Of a DNA stretch of 64,000 nt, positions 1 to 8,382 are shown one piece after another. Each line of letters opens with the position of its first letter. Within the stretch, counting starts at the first letter, position 1. The position numbers and the translations under genes are program-made. This DNA is from Pseudomonas sp. ICMP22404 (lineage in GTDB: Bacteria > Pseudomonadota > Gammaproteobacteria > Pseudomonadales > Pseudomonadaceae), in contig NZ_VCNG01000004.1 in NCBI RefSeq assembly GCF_006227205.1, forward strand, positions 1-64,000, given 5' to 3'. The notes beneath the pieces were generated by a model. It made no database searches and was not told where the DNA came from. It worked only from the letters and a program-made list of their open reading frames with translations.

Positions 1-550
1 TGGTGGCGTCCCGCAAAGGCCGCGTGCAACCCAACTCCAATGTGGGAGCGAGCCTGCTCGCGATAGCGGAGTGTCTGTCACGCCGCTGTTGAATCTGCCA
101 TCGCCTTCGCGGGCAAGCCCGGCTCCCACCGGTCTGGTGGCGCCCCGCAAAGTCTGCGTGCAACCCAAATCCAATGTGGGAGCGAGCCTGCTCGCGATAG
201 CGGAGTGTCTGTCACGCCGCTGTTGAATCTGCCATCGCCTTCGCGGGCTAGCCCGGCTCCCACCGGTCTGGTGGCGTCCCGCAAAGGCCGCGTGCAACCC
301 AACTCCAATGTGGGAGCGAGCCTGCTCGCGATAGCGGAGTGTCTGTCACGCCGCTGTTGAATCTGCCATCGCCTTCGCGACCAAGCCCGGCTCCCACCGG
401 TCTGGTGGCGCCCCACAAAGGTTGCGCGCAACCCAAATCCAATGTGGGAGCGAGCCTGCTCGCGATAGCGGAGTGTCTGTCACGCCGCTGTTGAATCTGC
501 CATCGCCTTCGCGGGCTAGCCTGGCTCCCACCGGTCTGGTGGCGCCCCGC
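1..550. repeat. Tandem array of four 134-bp units, each with two REP palindromes
   Basis: The unit starts at 1, 135, 269 and 403, and a fifth start at 537 breaks off after about 14 bases, giving an exact period of 134 bp. Each unit holds a REP element of the GTGGGAGCGAGCCTGCTCGCGA type (41-65 in copy 1) and, about 40 bp later, an inverted element of a second subtype ending CCCGGCTCCCACC. Copies differ by only a few substitutions. The whole stretch is non-coding; open frames through it only reflect the repeat. It continues leftwards out of the window or starts exactly at its edge. Confidence 0.95.
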
Positions 551-709
551 CATTTCTACATCGGTGCCAGCGGCTCATAGCTGGGTGTGAGCAATCAGGC
601 ATGCAGACATGTCCCAAATGCGCGTTTTGCCGGCAAACAGTCATTTACGCACCTGGCCCGGGCCACCCCACCTGTCTAAAGTGGCCTTTTTTCCCTTTGC
701 GGTATTTCC

Positions 710-1267
710 ATGAATCTCTGGTTCCGACTGTTGCTGATGCTGTTTCGTCGTCCCTGGCGCAAGCCGACGGCCCCCCTGGACACCACCGTGGTGCGCATGC
801 GTGTATGGCCGCTGGACCTGGACTTCAACCGCCATGTCACCAATGGCCGCTATTTCACTCTGGCGGATGTTGGACGCATGGATTACGTCCTGCGCAGCGG
901 CGCCTACAAAGTGGCCCTGCGCAACCGAGCGATACCCATCGTGGGAGATGTCTGGGGCAAGTTCCGGCGTGAATTGAAGCTATTCGAAGCGTTCGAGTTG
1001 CATACCCGGATGCTCGGCTGGGATGACAAATGGACCTTCATGGAGCACCGTTTCATGAGCCGCGGGCGTGTGGTCGGGGTGGTGATCATGCGTGGCCTGT
1101 TCCGCTCGGCCAAAGGCACGGTGGCACCGGGTGAATTCATCCGTGAACTGGGGCTGGCAGAACAGTCGCCGGCCATGCCGCAATGGCTGACGGCCTGGTC
1201 GCGAAGCTGCGATGATTTGAGCCTTGAGCTTCGACTGGAGGAAGGCCCGCGCACCGACGCGCGTTAG
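710..1267 (+). CDS. THEM6-like acyl-CoA thioesterase family protein
   Basis: A 185-residue protein with a hydrophobic, arginine-rich N-terminus (residues 1-20) that may attach it to the membrane, followed by a single hotdog-fold domain. The segment with LDFNRHVTNGRYFTLADVGR is the signature of the 4-hydroxybenzoyl-CoA thioesterase/THEM6 group (aspartate-phenylalanine-asparagine, then H-x-x-N-G-R-Y). The family hydrolyses acyl-CoA thioesters; the substrate here cannot be told. It is a single gene with its own start ATG at 710; the gap to lldP is about 100 bp. Function beyond the fold is inference. Confidence 0.75.
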   Translation: MNLWFRLLLMLFRRPWRKPTAPLDTTVVRMRVWPLDLDFNRHVTNGRYFTLADVGRMDYVLRSGAYKVALRNRAIPIVGDVWGKFRRELKLFEAFELHTRMLGWDDKWTFMEHRFMSRGRVVGVVIMRGLFRSAKGTVAPGEFIRELGLAEQSPAMPQWLTAWSRSCDDLSLELRLEEGPRTDAR

Positions 1268-1370
1268 TCGCCACAGGCATGCCCCCATGCCCTGCCCGAT
1301 CCCCGCCTATACTCTTCTGCCAATCCCCCCTGGGGCCTGCACTTCCAACAATAAAAAGCAGAGGTGGAAC

Positions 1371-3134
1371 ATGGTCTGGCAACAAGTCTACGATCCCTTC
1401 GGTAATGCGGTGCTGTCGACCTTTCTGGCGGCGGTCCCGGTGGTGGTGATGCTGGCGTCCCTGGCGTTCTTTCATATCAAGGCGCACCTGGCGGCATTGC
1501 TGGCCCTGGCCTCGGCCCTGCTGATCGCGATTTTCGCCTTCGGCATGCCCGCCGGCATGGCCGGTTCGGCGGCGCTCTTTGGCGCGGCCAACGGGTTGCT
1601 ACCCATTGGCTGGATTGTGCTCAACATTATCTTCCTGCATCGGCTGACCACCGAAAATGGTTCGTTCAAGGTTCTGCAGGATTCCCTGGCGCGCATCACC
1701 GATGACCGGCGCCTGCAATTGCTGTTGATCGCCTTCTGCTTCGGCGCGTTTTTCGAGGGGGCGGCAGGCTTCGGTACACCGGTGGCGGTGACTGGAGCGA
1801 TCCTGATCGGGCTGGGCTTCTCCCCGTTGGCCGCCTCGGGCCTGGCCCTGATCGCCAACACCGCGCCGGTGGCGTTCGGCGCCTTGGGCACCCCTGTCAT
1901 CACCTTGGCCAAGGTCACCGGGCTGGATGAAATGGAGCTGTCGATGATGGTGGGCCGGCAGCTGCCGTTCTTTTCGGTGATCGTGCCGTTCTGGCTGATC
2001 TGGGCCTTTGCCGGATGGCGCAAGATGCTGGAGATCTGGCCGGCGATTCTGGTGGCCGGCGTCAGCTTTGCCATCCCGCAGTTCGTGGTTTCCAACTACC
2101 ACGGGCCGATGCTGGTGGATGTGATTGCCGCGCTGATTTCCATGGCCTGCCTTACCGGGTTTCTCAAAGTCTGGAAACCGGCGACGGTCCACACCTCCGC
2201 AGCGTTGTCGGGACGCCACGATGATTCGAAGATCGACGCCAGCGAAGAACAACAGCCGGTGACCGGCGGGGCGTTCTCCAATGACACCCGGCCGGCGGTG
2301 CTGCGGGCCTGGATGCCGTGGATCATCCTCACGGTGTTCGTGTTCGCCTGGGGTACCCAGGGCTTCAAGAACCTGTTCGATACCCGTCCAGCGATCGACC
2401 CACAGTCCCAGTCGGCCAAACTCGATCCCCAAGGCAAGCCGATGCGCGAGGCGAATCCGCTGTTCTCGCCCATGGTGACCTTCAGCACCCTGCACCAGCA
2501 GATCGAAAAAGTCCCGCCCGTGGTGCCGCAGCCTAAAACCGAGGAAGCGATCTACAAGTTCAACTGGTTCACCGCCACTGGCAGCGGCATCTTCCTGGCG
2601 GCGATTCTCGGTGGGTTGCTGATGGGCTACTCGATCCCACAATTGGTGCGCCAGTACCTGCGAACGTTGTGGGTGGTGCGTTACTCGCTAATCACCATCG
2701 TCGCGATGCTCGCCCTGGGGTTCCTGACGCGCTATTCGGGCCTGGACGCCACCATGGGCCTGGCCTTCGCCGCAACGGGCATTTTCTACCCCATGTTCGG
2801 CACCCTGCTGGGCTGGCTCGGCGTTGCGCTGACCGGCTCGGATACCGCCTCCAACGTGCTGTTCGGCGGCTTGCAACGGGTAACGTCAGAGCAGTTGGGC
2901 CTGAGCCCGGTGTTGATGGCCGCCGCCAACAGTTCTGGCGGGGTGATGGGCAAGATGGTCGATGCCCAGTCGATCGTGGTCGCCTCCACCGCCACCCGTT
3001 GGTATGGCCATGAAGGGGAAATCCTGCGCTACGTGTTTTTCCACTCGGTGGTGCTGGCGATTCTGGTGGGCGGGCTGGTGACGCTGCAGGCGTATGTCGA
3101 GCCGTTCAGTCGCATGGTGGTTGGCGGGCATTGA
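1371..3134 (+). CDS. lldP: L-lactate permease family transporter
   Basis: Integral membrane protein of 587 residues of the LctP (lactate permease) family, which imports L-/D-lactate or glycolate with protons. Many hydrophobic helices are visible; the conserved stretches FFEGAAGFGTPVAVTGAIL and NSSGGVMGKMVDAQSIVVA are family hallmarks. The start at 1371 (MVWQQVYDPFG) is chosen because AGAGGTGG lies 5-8 bases upstream; an in-frame extension to 1224 would overlap the thioesterase gene and lacks homology-like sequence. No lldD dehydrogenase gene is adjacent, so the exact substrate (lactate or glycolate) is open. Confidence 0.88.
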   Translation: MVWQQVYDPFGNAVLSTFLAAVPVVVMLASLAFFHIKAHLAALLALASALLIAIFAFGMPAGMAGSAALFGAANGLLPIGWIVLNIIFLHRLTTENGSFKVLQDSLARITDDRRLQLLLIAFCFGAFFEGAAGFGTPVAVTGAILIGLGFSPLAASGLALIANTAPVAFGALGTPVITLAKVTGLDEMELSMMVGRQLPFFSVIVPFWLIWAFAGWRKMLEIWPAILVAGVSFAIPQFVVSNYHGPMLVDVIAALISMACLTGFLKVWKPATVHTSAALSGRHDDSKIDASEEQQPVTGGAFSNDTRPAVLRAWMPWIILTVFVFAWGTQGFKNLFDTRPAIDPQSQSAKLDPQGKPMREANPLFSPMVTFSTLHQQIEKVPPVVPQPKTEEAIYKFNWFTATGSGIFLAAILGGLLMGYSIPQLVRQYLRTLWVVRYSLITIVAMLALGFLTRYSGLDATMGLAFAATGIFYPMFGTLLGWLGVALTGSDTASNVLFGGLQRVTSEQLGLSPVLMAAANSSGGVMGKMVDAQSIVVASTATRWYGHEGEILRYVFFHSVVLAILVGGLVTLQAYVEPFSRMVVGGH

Positions 3135-3147
3135 CCGGCACGTCTAC

Positions 3148-3235
3148 CGATCATTCCCACGCTCTGCGTGGGAATGCATCCAGTGACGCTCCGCGTCACG
3201 CTTTGGCAGCGGAACGCAGAGCGTGGGAATGATCG
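3148..3235. repeat. Branched inverted repeat between convergent genes
   Basis: Outer arms of 22 bp (3148-3169 and 3214-3235) are exact reverse complements. Inside them sit two further small hairpins, CCCACGCTCTGCGTGGG and GTGACGCTCCGCGTCAC. The RNA would fold as a three-way cloverleaf. It lies exactly between the ends of lldP (+) and a lipoprotein gene (-), so it may end transcription from both sides, although there is no U-run. It resembles a dispersed intergenic repeat of fluorescent pseudomonads. Confidence 0.85.
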
Positions 3236-3244
3236 AACTGACCT

Positions 3245-3580
3245 TTACTGAACGTTCTTCAGCTTGACCACGTCCCCGGACACCGAGGTGGTGTAACCGG
3301 TCAGGACCCAGGCCCAGAACCAGTTTTCCTGCACCTGGGTGTTGATCATGGCGTCGCCGCCCTTGGCCAGGATCGCGGCGTTCTGGGCGCGTACGAAGCG
3401 GTTGTTCTGACGAATCGGGATCACGCCGAACAGCAACAGGCCGGTGGCCTTCGCTTCACTGTGGCCGACAACGGTGTATTGGCTGCTGTCGTACTGCTGG
3501 GTCTTCATCGGGGTGCCGGTGCAACCCGCCAGGACCAGGCCGAACAGTGCGCTGGCAACAACCTTGCTGAAACTTTTCAT
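3245..3580 (-). CDS. Small lipoprotein of unknown function
   Basis: A 111-residue protein with a clear lipoprotein signal: KK-free basic start, hydrophobic core, lipobox LAGC with Cys20 as the acylation site. The mature part is about 90 residues with the pattern ATGLLLFGVIPI and GGDAMINTQVQENWFWAW, which looks like a small beta-rich envelope protein seen in other proteobacteria; I do not recognise a named function. GGAG sits 8 bases before the ATG. It is transcribed towards lldP and ends ten bases from the branched repeat. Position +2 after Cys is Thr, so outer-membrane sorting is likely. Confidence 0.8.
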   Translation of the reverse strand: MKSFSKVVASALFGLVLAGCTGTPMKTQQYDSSQYTVVGHSEAKATGLLLFGVIPIRQNNRFVRAQNAAILAKGGDAMINTQVQENWFWAWVLTGYTTSVSGDVVKLKNVQ

Positions 3581-3844
3581 TGACTACTCCATGGGGAAAC
3601 GCCCGGGATCCATCTCTCGGGCGGCGCGTACTCTACCCGATCAACATCAAATTGACATTATCCATAATCAATTTGCAGCCTCGCCCCTGAAGCTCATGCT
3701 AGAGCCATTCGTCAGCTGCTCCTCCAACGTCCTCCAGTGCCCAAGCGCCATGTCGATAACCAAGTAACAGTGCCACGGAAGGCAAAACCTGCCTTTGCCG
3801 GCTGACATCGATCTGCACCGGCTGTACCGTTGGAGCGCTTGACC

Positions 3845-4501
3845 ATGATTGACCTGACTGTCTGGAACCTCACCCTTCCAATCGAAACCCCTGCCCTGAC
3901 TATTGCAACCAAAGCGGTTCCGACCCTGCAGAACCCGTACTTCACCAACACCGGCGACAAGATCGTCTTCTGGGCCCCGGTGACCGGTTCCCACACAGGT
4001 AAAAGCGAGTTCCCGCGCTCCGAGCTGCGGGAAACCTCGAAAGACGGCAAGCTGCGCAACTGGCTCTACAACAGCGGGATCAACACCCTCAAAGGCACCC
4101 TGGCCGTGAACCAGGTGCCCTCGGCCGGTCGCGTGGTCGTCGCGCAGATCCACGCCAAGGATGCGCCTGCCCCCTTGCTCAAGCTCGTTTACCGTTTCAC
4201 CAAGGGTGTCGGCAACCTGGATGTCGAATACCGGGTCAAGCCCAAGGATGCAAAAAGCCCGGTGATGTTCACCGTGCCGAACGTTGCCTTGAATAAAGTC
4301 TTCACCTATTCCCTGCAGATGAACAAACAGGGCATGGTCACCGTGATGATCAACAACCTCGGCAAGCAGGTGAAGCTGGATCCGTCCTGGTATGGCTACA
4401 ACTTCTACTTCAAGGCAGGCGTCTACACCCTGGACAACGTCGGCTATGCCACCGAAGGCGGAAAAGTGACCTACACCAAACTGGACGTCAGTCATCTATG
4501 A
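3845..4501 (+). CDS. Polysaccharide lyase family 7 alginate lyase
   Basis: A 218-residue single-domain PL7 enzyme that cleaves alginate by beta-elimination. All three family motifs are present: RSELR at 58-62, QIH at 101-103 and YFKAGVY at 188-194; the expected catalytic residues are Arg58, Gln101, His103 and Tyr194. There is no signal peptide. The start at 3845 is preferred over the in-frame TTG at 3830 because GGAG (3832-3835) then lies nine bases upstream. It stands alone, away from an alginate biosynthesis cluster. It resembles the small orphan PL7 lyases known in P. aeruginosa and P. syringae. Export by another route or action after cell lysis is inference. Confidence 0.9.
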   Translation: MIDLTVWNLTLPIETPALTIATKAVPTLQNPYFTNTGDKIVFWAPVTGSHTGKSEFPRSELRETSKDGKLRNWLYNSGINTLKGTLAVNQVPSAGRVVVAQIHAKDAPAPLLKLVYRFTKGVGNLDVEYRVKPKDAKSPVMFTVPNVALNKVFTYSLQMNKQGMVTVMINNLGKQVKLDPSWYGYNFYFKAGVYTLDNVGYATEGGKVTYTKLDVSHL

Positions 4502-4527
4502 CCGATGTCCAGCCTGGTGCTTGTACT

Positions 4528-5757
4528 TCAGGCCTTTGAAGGAACGGCGACAGCCTGCCGGCCGCTGAAAGCCACCAGGAAACAGACGAACACCAGCAGC
4601 GCAAACCCGGCAGGGAACAGCCAGATGCTGGTCCAGTCATGAGCGCCCGCCTCGGCAAAACTATCGGTGACCTGCCCCGCTACCCGGAAGCCGATCAACA
4701 TGCCCAGGCCATAGGTCGCCAGGGTGATCAGCCCTTGGGCCGAACTGCGCAGATGCTCCGGCGCCTTGGCGTCGGTGTAGATCTGCCCCGAGACAAAAAA
4801 GAAGTCATAGCAGATGCCGTGCAGGGCAATGCCGGTGAACAGCATGAACGCCAGGTCACCGTTGTTGCCATAGGCGAACAGCAGGTAGCGCAACGCCCAA
4901 GCCAGCATCCCCACCAACAGCGCCAGCTTGATCCCGAAGCGCTGGATGAATAGCGGCAACAGCAGCATGAACAGCACCTCGGACACCTGCCCGATGGCCA
5001 TCTTCGCCGTGGGGTTGGTCATGCCGGTTTCGGCCAGGAACGGGTTGGCATTCTGGTAATAGAACGCCAACGGGATGCAGATCAGGATCGAGGCGATGAA
5101 GAACACCAGGTAACTGCGGTCCTTCAGCAGCCCCAGGGCATCCAGGCCCAGCAGTTGCTTGATTCCGCCGCCAGCTTCAGCCTTGAGCGGCGCCGTGGCC
5201 GGCAGCGTGAGGCTGTAGATGCCCAAGGCCAGCGAAGCAATCGCCGCCATCAGGAAGGTATTGCGCAAACCGCCCGCCGCAATGGCCTCCCGTGAATCCC
5301 AAGCGAACACGAAACTGATGACCACCCCGGCGACGATCCAACCGAGGGTGCCCCAAACCCGCACCCGGGAAAACTCCAGCGCCGGATCGCGCATCTGACG
5401 GAACGCCACGGAATTGACCAGGGCCAGCGTCGGCATGTAGACCACCATGTACGCCAGCACGAACGGGTAGAAGCCACTGAAGTCCTGCGCCGAATACAGC
5501 TGGTACAGCAGCACCGCGCCCAGCAGGTGCAGCACCGCCAGAATACGTTCGGCATTGAAGTAGCGGTCGGCGATCAGGCCGATCACGAACGGCGCGATGA
5601 TCGCCCCCCAGGACTGGGTGGAAAACGCCATGCCGACCTGCCCGCCGCTGGCACCCAGGGTGCTGGAAAGAAAGGTCCCGAGGGTGACGAACCAGCCACC
5701 CCAGATAAAGAACTGCAGGAACATCATCACGCTCAAGCGTGCGTTCATCGTGGTCAT
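4528..5757 (-). CDS. MFS transporter of the nucleoside:H+ symporter family
   Basis: About 409 residues with twelve predicted membrane helices. The N-terminus MNARLSVMMFLQFFIWGGW and the AFSTQSWGAIIAPFVIGLIADRYF loop are typical of the NupG/XapB nucleoside:proton symporter family. A GTG at 5766 is also possible as start; the ATG at 5757 has GGTG about seven bases upstream. It follows the isomerase and dehydrogenase genes on the same strand, with a 185-bp REP-containing gap. Relatives next to Gfo/Idh/MocA dehydrogenases usually carry sugars or sugar derivatives rather than nucleosides, so uptake of the substrate of this module is the likely role (inference). Confidence 0.82.
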   Translation of the reverse strand: MTTMNARLSVMMFLQFFIWGGWFVTLGTFLSSTLGASGGQVGMAFSTQSWGAIIAPFVIGLIADRYFNAERILAVLHLLGAVLLYQLYSAQDFSGFYPFVLAYMVVYMPTLALVNSVAFRQMRDPALEFSRVRVWGTLGWIVAGVVISFVFAWDSREAIAAGGLRNTFLMAAIASLALGIYSLTLPATAPLKAEAGGGIKQLLGLDALGLLKDRSYLVFFIASILICIPLAFYYQNANPFLAETGMTNPTAKMAIGQVSEVLFMLLLPLFIQRFGIKLALLVGMLAWALRYLLFAYGNNGDLAFMLFTGIALHGICYDFFFVSGQIYTDAKAPEHLRSSAQGLITLATYGLGMLIGFRVAGQVTDSFAEAGAHDWTSIWLFPAGFALLVFVCFLVAFSGRQAVAVPSKA

Positions 5758-5827
5758 GACAGTCACCGTCTATTTGTTGTTCTTGTAAGCCAGCCAGTTG
5801 GTAAAAGCACTTTGTGGACAGGGGACC

Positions 5828-5919
5828 ATTGTGGGAGCAAGGCTTGCCCGCGATGCAGGCGCCTCATTCTTCCTAAGGACCTCGTCGGCTTTATCGCGGG
5901 CAAGCCTTGCTCCCACAAT
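5828..5919. repeat. Inverted REP pair (27-bp exact arms)
   Basis: ATTGTGGGAGCAAGGCTTGC and onwards (5828-5854) is matched by its exact reverse complement at 5893-5919, with a 38-base spacer. This is the REP subtype with GCAAGGCTTGCCCGCGAT. It lies between the isomerase end and the MFS transporter start and may lower transporter expression relative to the upstream genes. Confidence 0.92.
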
Positions 5920-5951
5920 GAACTCCCTTGCCACAGTTTTTTTGGTATCGG

Positions 5952-7031
5952 TTACCTCGGCAGCCCCAGCAGCCGCCGATTGGACGCTTCATCCGCCGTC
6001 ACCCCGGCAAAATCATCGAACGCCTTGCGGCTCTTGTTGATCATGTGCCGCTGAATGAACGCAGCCCCTTCAGCGGCACCCTGTTGCGAGTCCTTCAGGC
6101 AGCACTCCCATTCCAGTACCGCCCAGCCGCTGAAGTCGTACTGGGTCAACTTGCTGAAGATCGATTTGAAATCGATCTGCCCATCCCCCAGGGAACGGAA
6201 ACGGCCGGGGCGATCCACCCAGCCCTGATAACCGCCGTACACCCCGGACCGGGCATCGGGGCGAAACTCCGCATCCTTGACGTGGAACATGCGGATGCGC
6301 GCGTGGTAGCGGTCGATGAAACCCAGGTAGTCCATCTGTTGCAGCAACAGGTGGCTGGGGTCGTAGAGGATGGCTGCCCGTGGATGGTGATCGACCGCTT
6401 CCAGGAAGCGCTCGAACGAGGCGCCGTCATGGAGGTCTTCGCCGGGATGGATTTCGTAGCACAGGTCCACGCCGGCCGCCTCGAAGCAATCGAGAATCGG
6501 CAACCAGCGCCGGGCCAGTTCAGCGAATCCTTGCTCGACAAGCCCGCTCGGGCGTTGTGGCCACGGGTACATGTAGGGCCACAACAGCGCGCCGGAAAAC
6601 GTCGCATGGGCATTGAGGCCCAGGCGCTGACTGGCCCGGGCCGCCAGCTTGAGCTGCTCGATGGCCCACTCGGTCCGGGCCTGGGGTTGGCCGCGCAAGT
6701 GGGCCGGGGCAAAGTCGTCGAACAGCGCATCGAACGCCGGATGCACCGCCACCAGTTGGCCTTGCAGGTGCGTCGACAGTTCGCTGATCTCGACCCCGGC
6801 CTCTGCGCAGGTGGCCTTGATCTCATCGCAATAGGCCTGGCTGTCGGCGGCCTGGGCCAGGTCGATGTAACGTGTGCCCAGGGTCGGCAACTGAATGGCT
6901 TTGTACCCTTGTGAGGCGGCCCACCGGGCGATGTTCGCCAAGGTGTCGAACGGCGACTCGTCGGACATGAACTGGGCCAGGAAAATAGCCGGCCCGCGCA
7001 GGCCGTCCGGTGTTTGATCGGCGGTATTCAC
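5952..7031 (-). CDS. Sugar phosphate isomerase/epimerase (TIM barrel, AP-endonuclease-2 fold)
   Basis: A 359-residue xylose-isomerase-like TIM-barrel protein. Probable metal ligands are Glu193 (CYEIHPGED), Asp224 (YDPSH), His250 (MFHVKDAE) and Glu307 (VLEWE), the E-D-H-E set of the family. The GTG start at 7031 overlaps the TGA of the upstream dehydrogenase by four bases (GTGA), and GGAGAG lies in range upstream; longer in-frame extensions run inside that gene and are rejected. Relatives such as E. coli YcjR and the DgpC-type proteins act on 3-keto-glycosides made by a Gfo/Idh/MocA partner, which fits the translational coupling here. The true substrate is unknown. Confidence 0.85.
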   Translation of the reverse strand: MNTADQTPDGLRGPAIFLAQFMSDESPFDTLANIARWAASQGYKAIQLPTLGTRYIDLAQAADSQAYCDEIKATCAEAGVEISELSTHLQGQLVAVHPAFDALFDDFAPAHLRGQPQARTEWAIEQLKLAARASQRLGLNAHATFSGALLWPYMYPWPQRPSGLVEQGFAELARRWLPILDCFEAAGVDLCYEIHPGEDLHDGASFERFLEAVDHHPRAAILYDPSHLLLQQMDYLGFIDRYHARIRMFHVKDAEFRPDARSGVYGGYQGWVDRPGRFRSLGDGQIDFKSIFSKLTQYDFSGWAVLEWECCLKDSQQGAAEGAAFIQRHMINKSRKAFDDFAGVTADEASNRRLLGLPR

Positions 7032-8203
7032 AACAGCGACTCTCCGGTCTGCAGCGCGGTCCACTTCGCCTCGCCACGATGATTGATGAGGGCGGCCTCG
7101 ATGAACGCCATGCCGCGCAAGCCGGTTTCGATACCGGGTACGCCAGGCACATCGGGGCCTTCGATCCGCTCGCGAATGGCACGGGCGAAATCGCCGTAAA
7201 GGTTGGCCATGGCTTCCAGGTAACCCTCGGGGTGCCCCGCTGGCAGGCGCATGCGGCGTGTGGCGGCCTCGCACAACCACGGCTGGCCGACGCCGCAACG
7301 CAGGATGCTCAGGGGTTGGTCGAGGGCACGATGGATCAGGCTCGACGGTTCCTCCTGGCGCCATTCCAGGGCGCCTTTATCGCCATAGACGCGGATCTTC
7401 AGCGGGTTCTCTTCACCGGCGCAGACCTGGCTGGCGATCAACACGCCGCTGGCGCCATCACTCATGCGCAACAGCATCGCGGCGTCGTCGTCCAATTGCC
7501 GGCCCGGAATGTGGGTACCCAACGCCGCACAGAGCTGTTCGACGTGCTGGCCGGTCACGAACTCTGCGAGGGAAAACGCGTGGGTACCGATGTCACCAAT
7601 GCAGCCGCCCAGGCCGGACTGCTCGGGGTCATCGCGCCAACCGGCCTGCTTGTTGCCCTGCCCGGCGACGTCCTGGCTGAGCCAGCCCTGGGGATACTCC
7701 ACCAGCACTTTGCGCACCGTGCCGATCACGCCCGAGCGCACCATCTCTCGCGCCTGCCAGACCATGGGATACCCCAGGTACGTGTGAGCCAGGCCGTACA
7801 AGCGGCCTCTGCCTCGCAGCACATCCTTGAGCGCGAGCAACTCACGCAGGTTCAACGCTGCGGGCTTTTCGCTGAACACATGAAAGCCCGCCTTTAGCGC
7901 CCGACCGGCAATCGGTGCATGCAAATGGTTGGGCGTCACGATGACCAGCAACTCCATGCGCCGGTCGGCGGGCAATGCCGCTTCGGCGTCCAACAGTTGC
8001 TGCCAGTCGCTGTAGCAGCGGGAAGCGTCCAGCCCCAGGGCTGCGCCGGTTTGCTGGTTATTGCGGGCGTCGCGACTGAATGCCCCACACACCAACTCGA
8101 ACCCGCCATCCAGGCCAGCGGCCTGACGATGGGCCTGGCCGATGAAAGCACCCTCCCCACCGCCCACGAAACCCAGTCTTATTTTCGGTGCTACAGGACT
8201 CAT
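7028..8203 (-). CDS. Gfo/Idh/MocA family NAD(P)-dependent oxidoreductase
   Basis: A 391-residue sugar dehydrogenase. The Rossmann nucleotide loop GFVGGG is at 11-16, the family EKP motif at 112-114 (Lys113 catalytic), and GDIGTH follows with Asp204 and His208, the usual substrate/catalytic pair. The ATG at 8203 is preferred to the GTG at 8206; GAGAG sits five bases upstream. It is the first gene of a leftward operon with the isomerase and probably the MFS transporter, and it diverges from a LacI-type regulator. Likely role: oxidation of a sugar, inositol or glycoside hydroxyl to a ketone; the exact compound cannot be read from sequence. Confidence 0.88.
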   Translation of the reverse strand: MSPVAPKIRLGFVGGGEGAFIGQAHRQAAGLDGGFELVCGAFSRDARNNQQTGAALGLDASRCYSDWQQLLDAEAALPADRRMELLVIVTPNHLHAPIAGRALKAGFHVFSEKPAALNLRELLALKDVLRGRGRLYGLAHTYLGYPMVWQAREMVRSGVIGTVRKVLVEYPQGWLSQDVAGQGNKQAGWRDDPEQSGLGGCIGDIGTHAFSLAEFVTGQHVEQLCAALGTHIPGRQLDDDAAMLLRMSDGASGVLIASQVCAGEENPLKIRVYGDKGALEWRQEEPSSLIHRALDQPLSILRCGVGQPWLCEAATRRMRLPAGHPEGYLEAMANLYGDFARAIRERIEGPDVPGVPGIETGLRGMAFIEAALINHRGEAKWTALQTGESLL

Positions 8204-8233
8204 CACGACTCTCTCAGGTCAGGGCTGACGACA

Positions 8234-8249
8234 ATGTAACCGGTTACAT
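8234..8249. promoter_or_regulatory. LacI-type operator, perfect 16-bp palindrome
   Basis: ATGTAACCGGTTACAT is a perfect palindrome with the central CG step characteristic of LacI/GalR operators. It lies 31 bp upstream of the dehydrogenase start and about 130 bp upstream of the LacI-family gene, in the shared divergent promoter region. It is most simply the binding site of that regulator, controlling the sugar operon. Confidence 0.8.
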
Positions 8250-8382
8250 CACGGCGGAATCTAGGCGCAGTTTCGCGGCGTGTCAAACCCTACGGTCTTC
8301 ATGCAGGGACGTTTGTGAGGCGCCCAACCTGCGGTAAGCTCCCCTTCGCGCCGCTATGTTCCGGCGCTCGATCGAGGTGCTT

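Noticed and set aside
78..553. Three similar minus-strand frames with repeated blocks
   Set aside because: They are translations of the REP tandem array; the repeated protein pattern only mirrors the 134-bp DNA unit.
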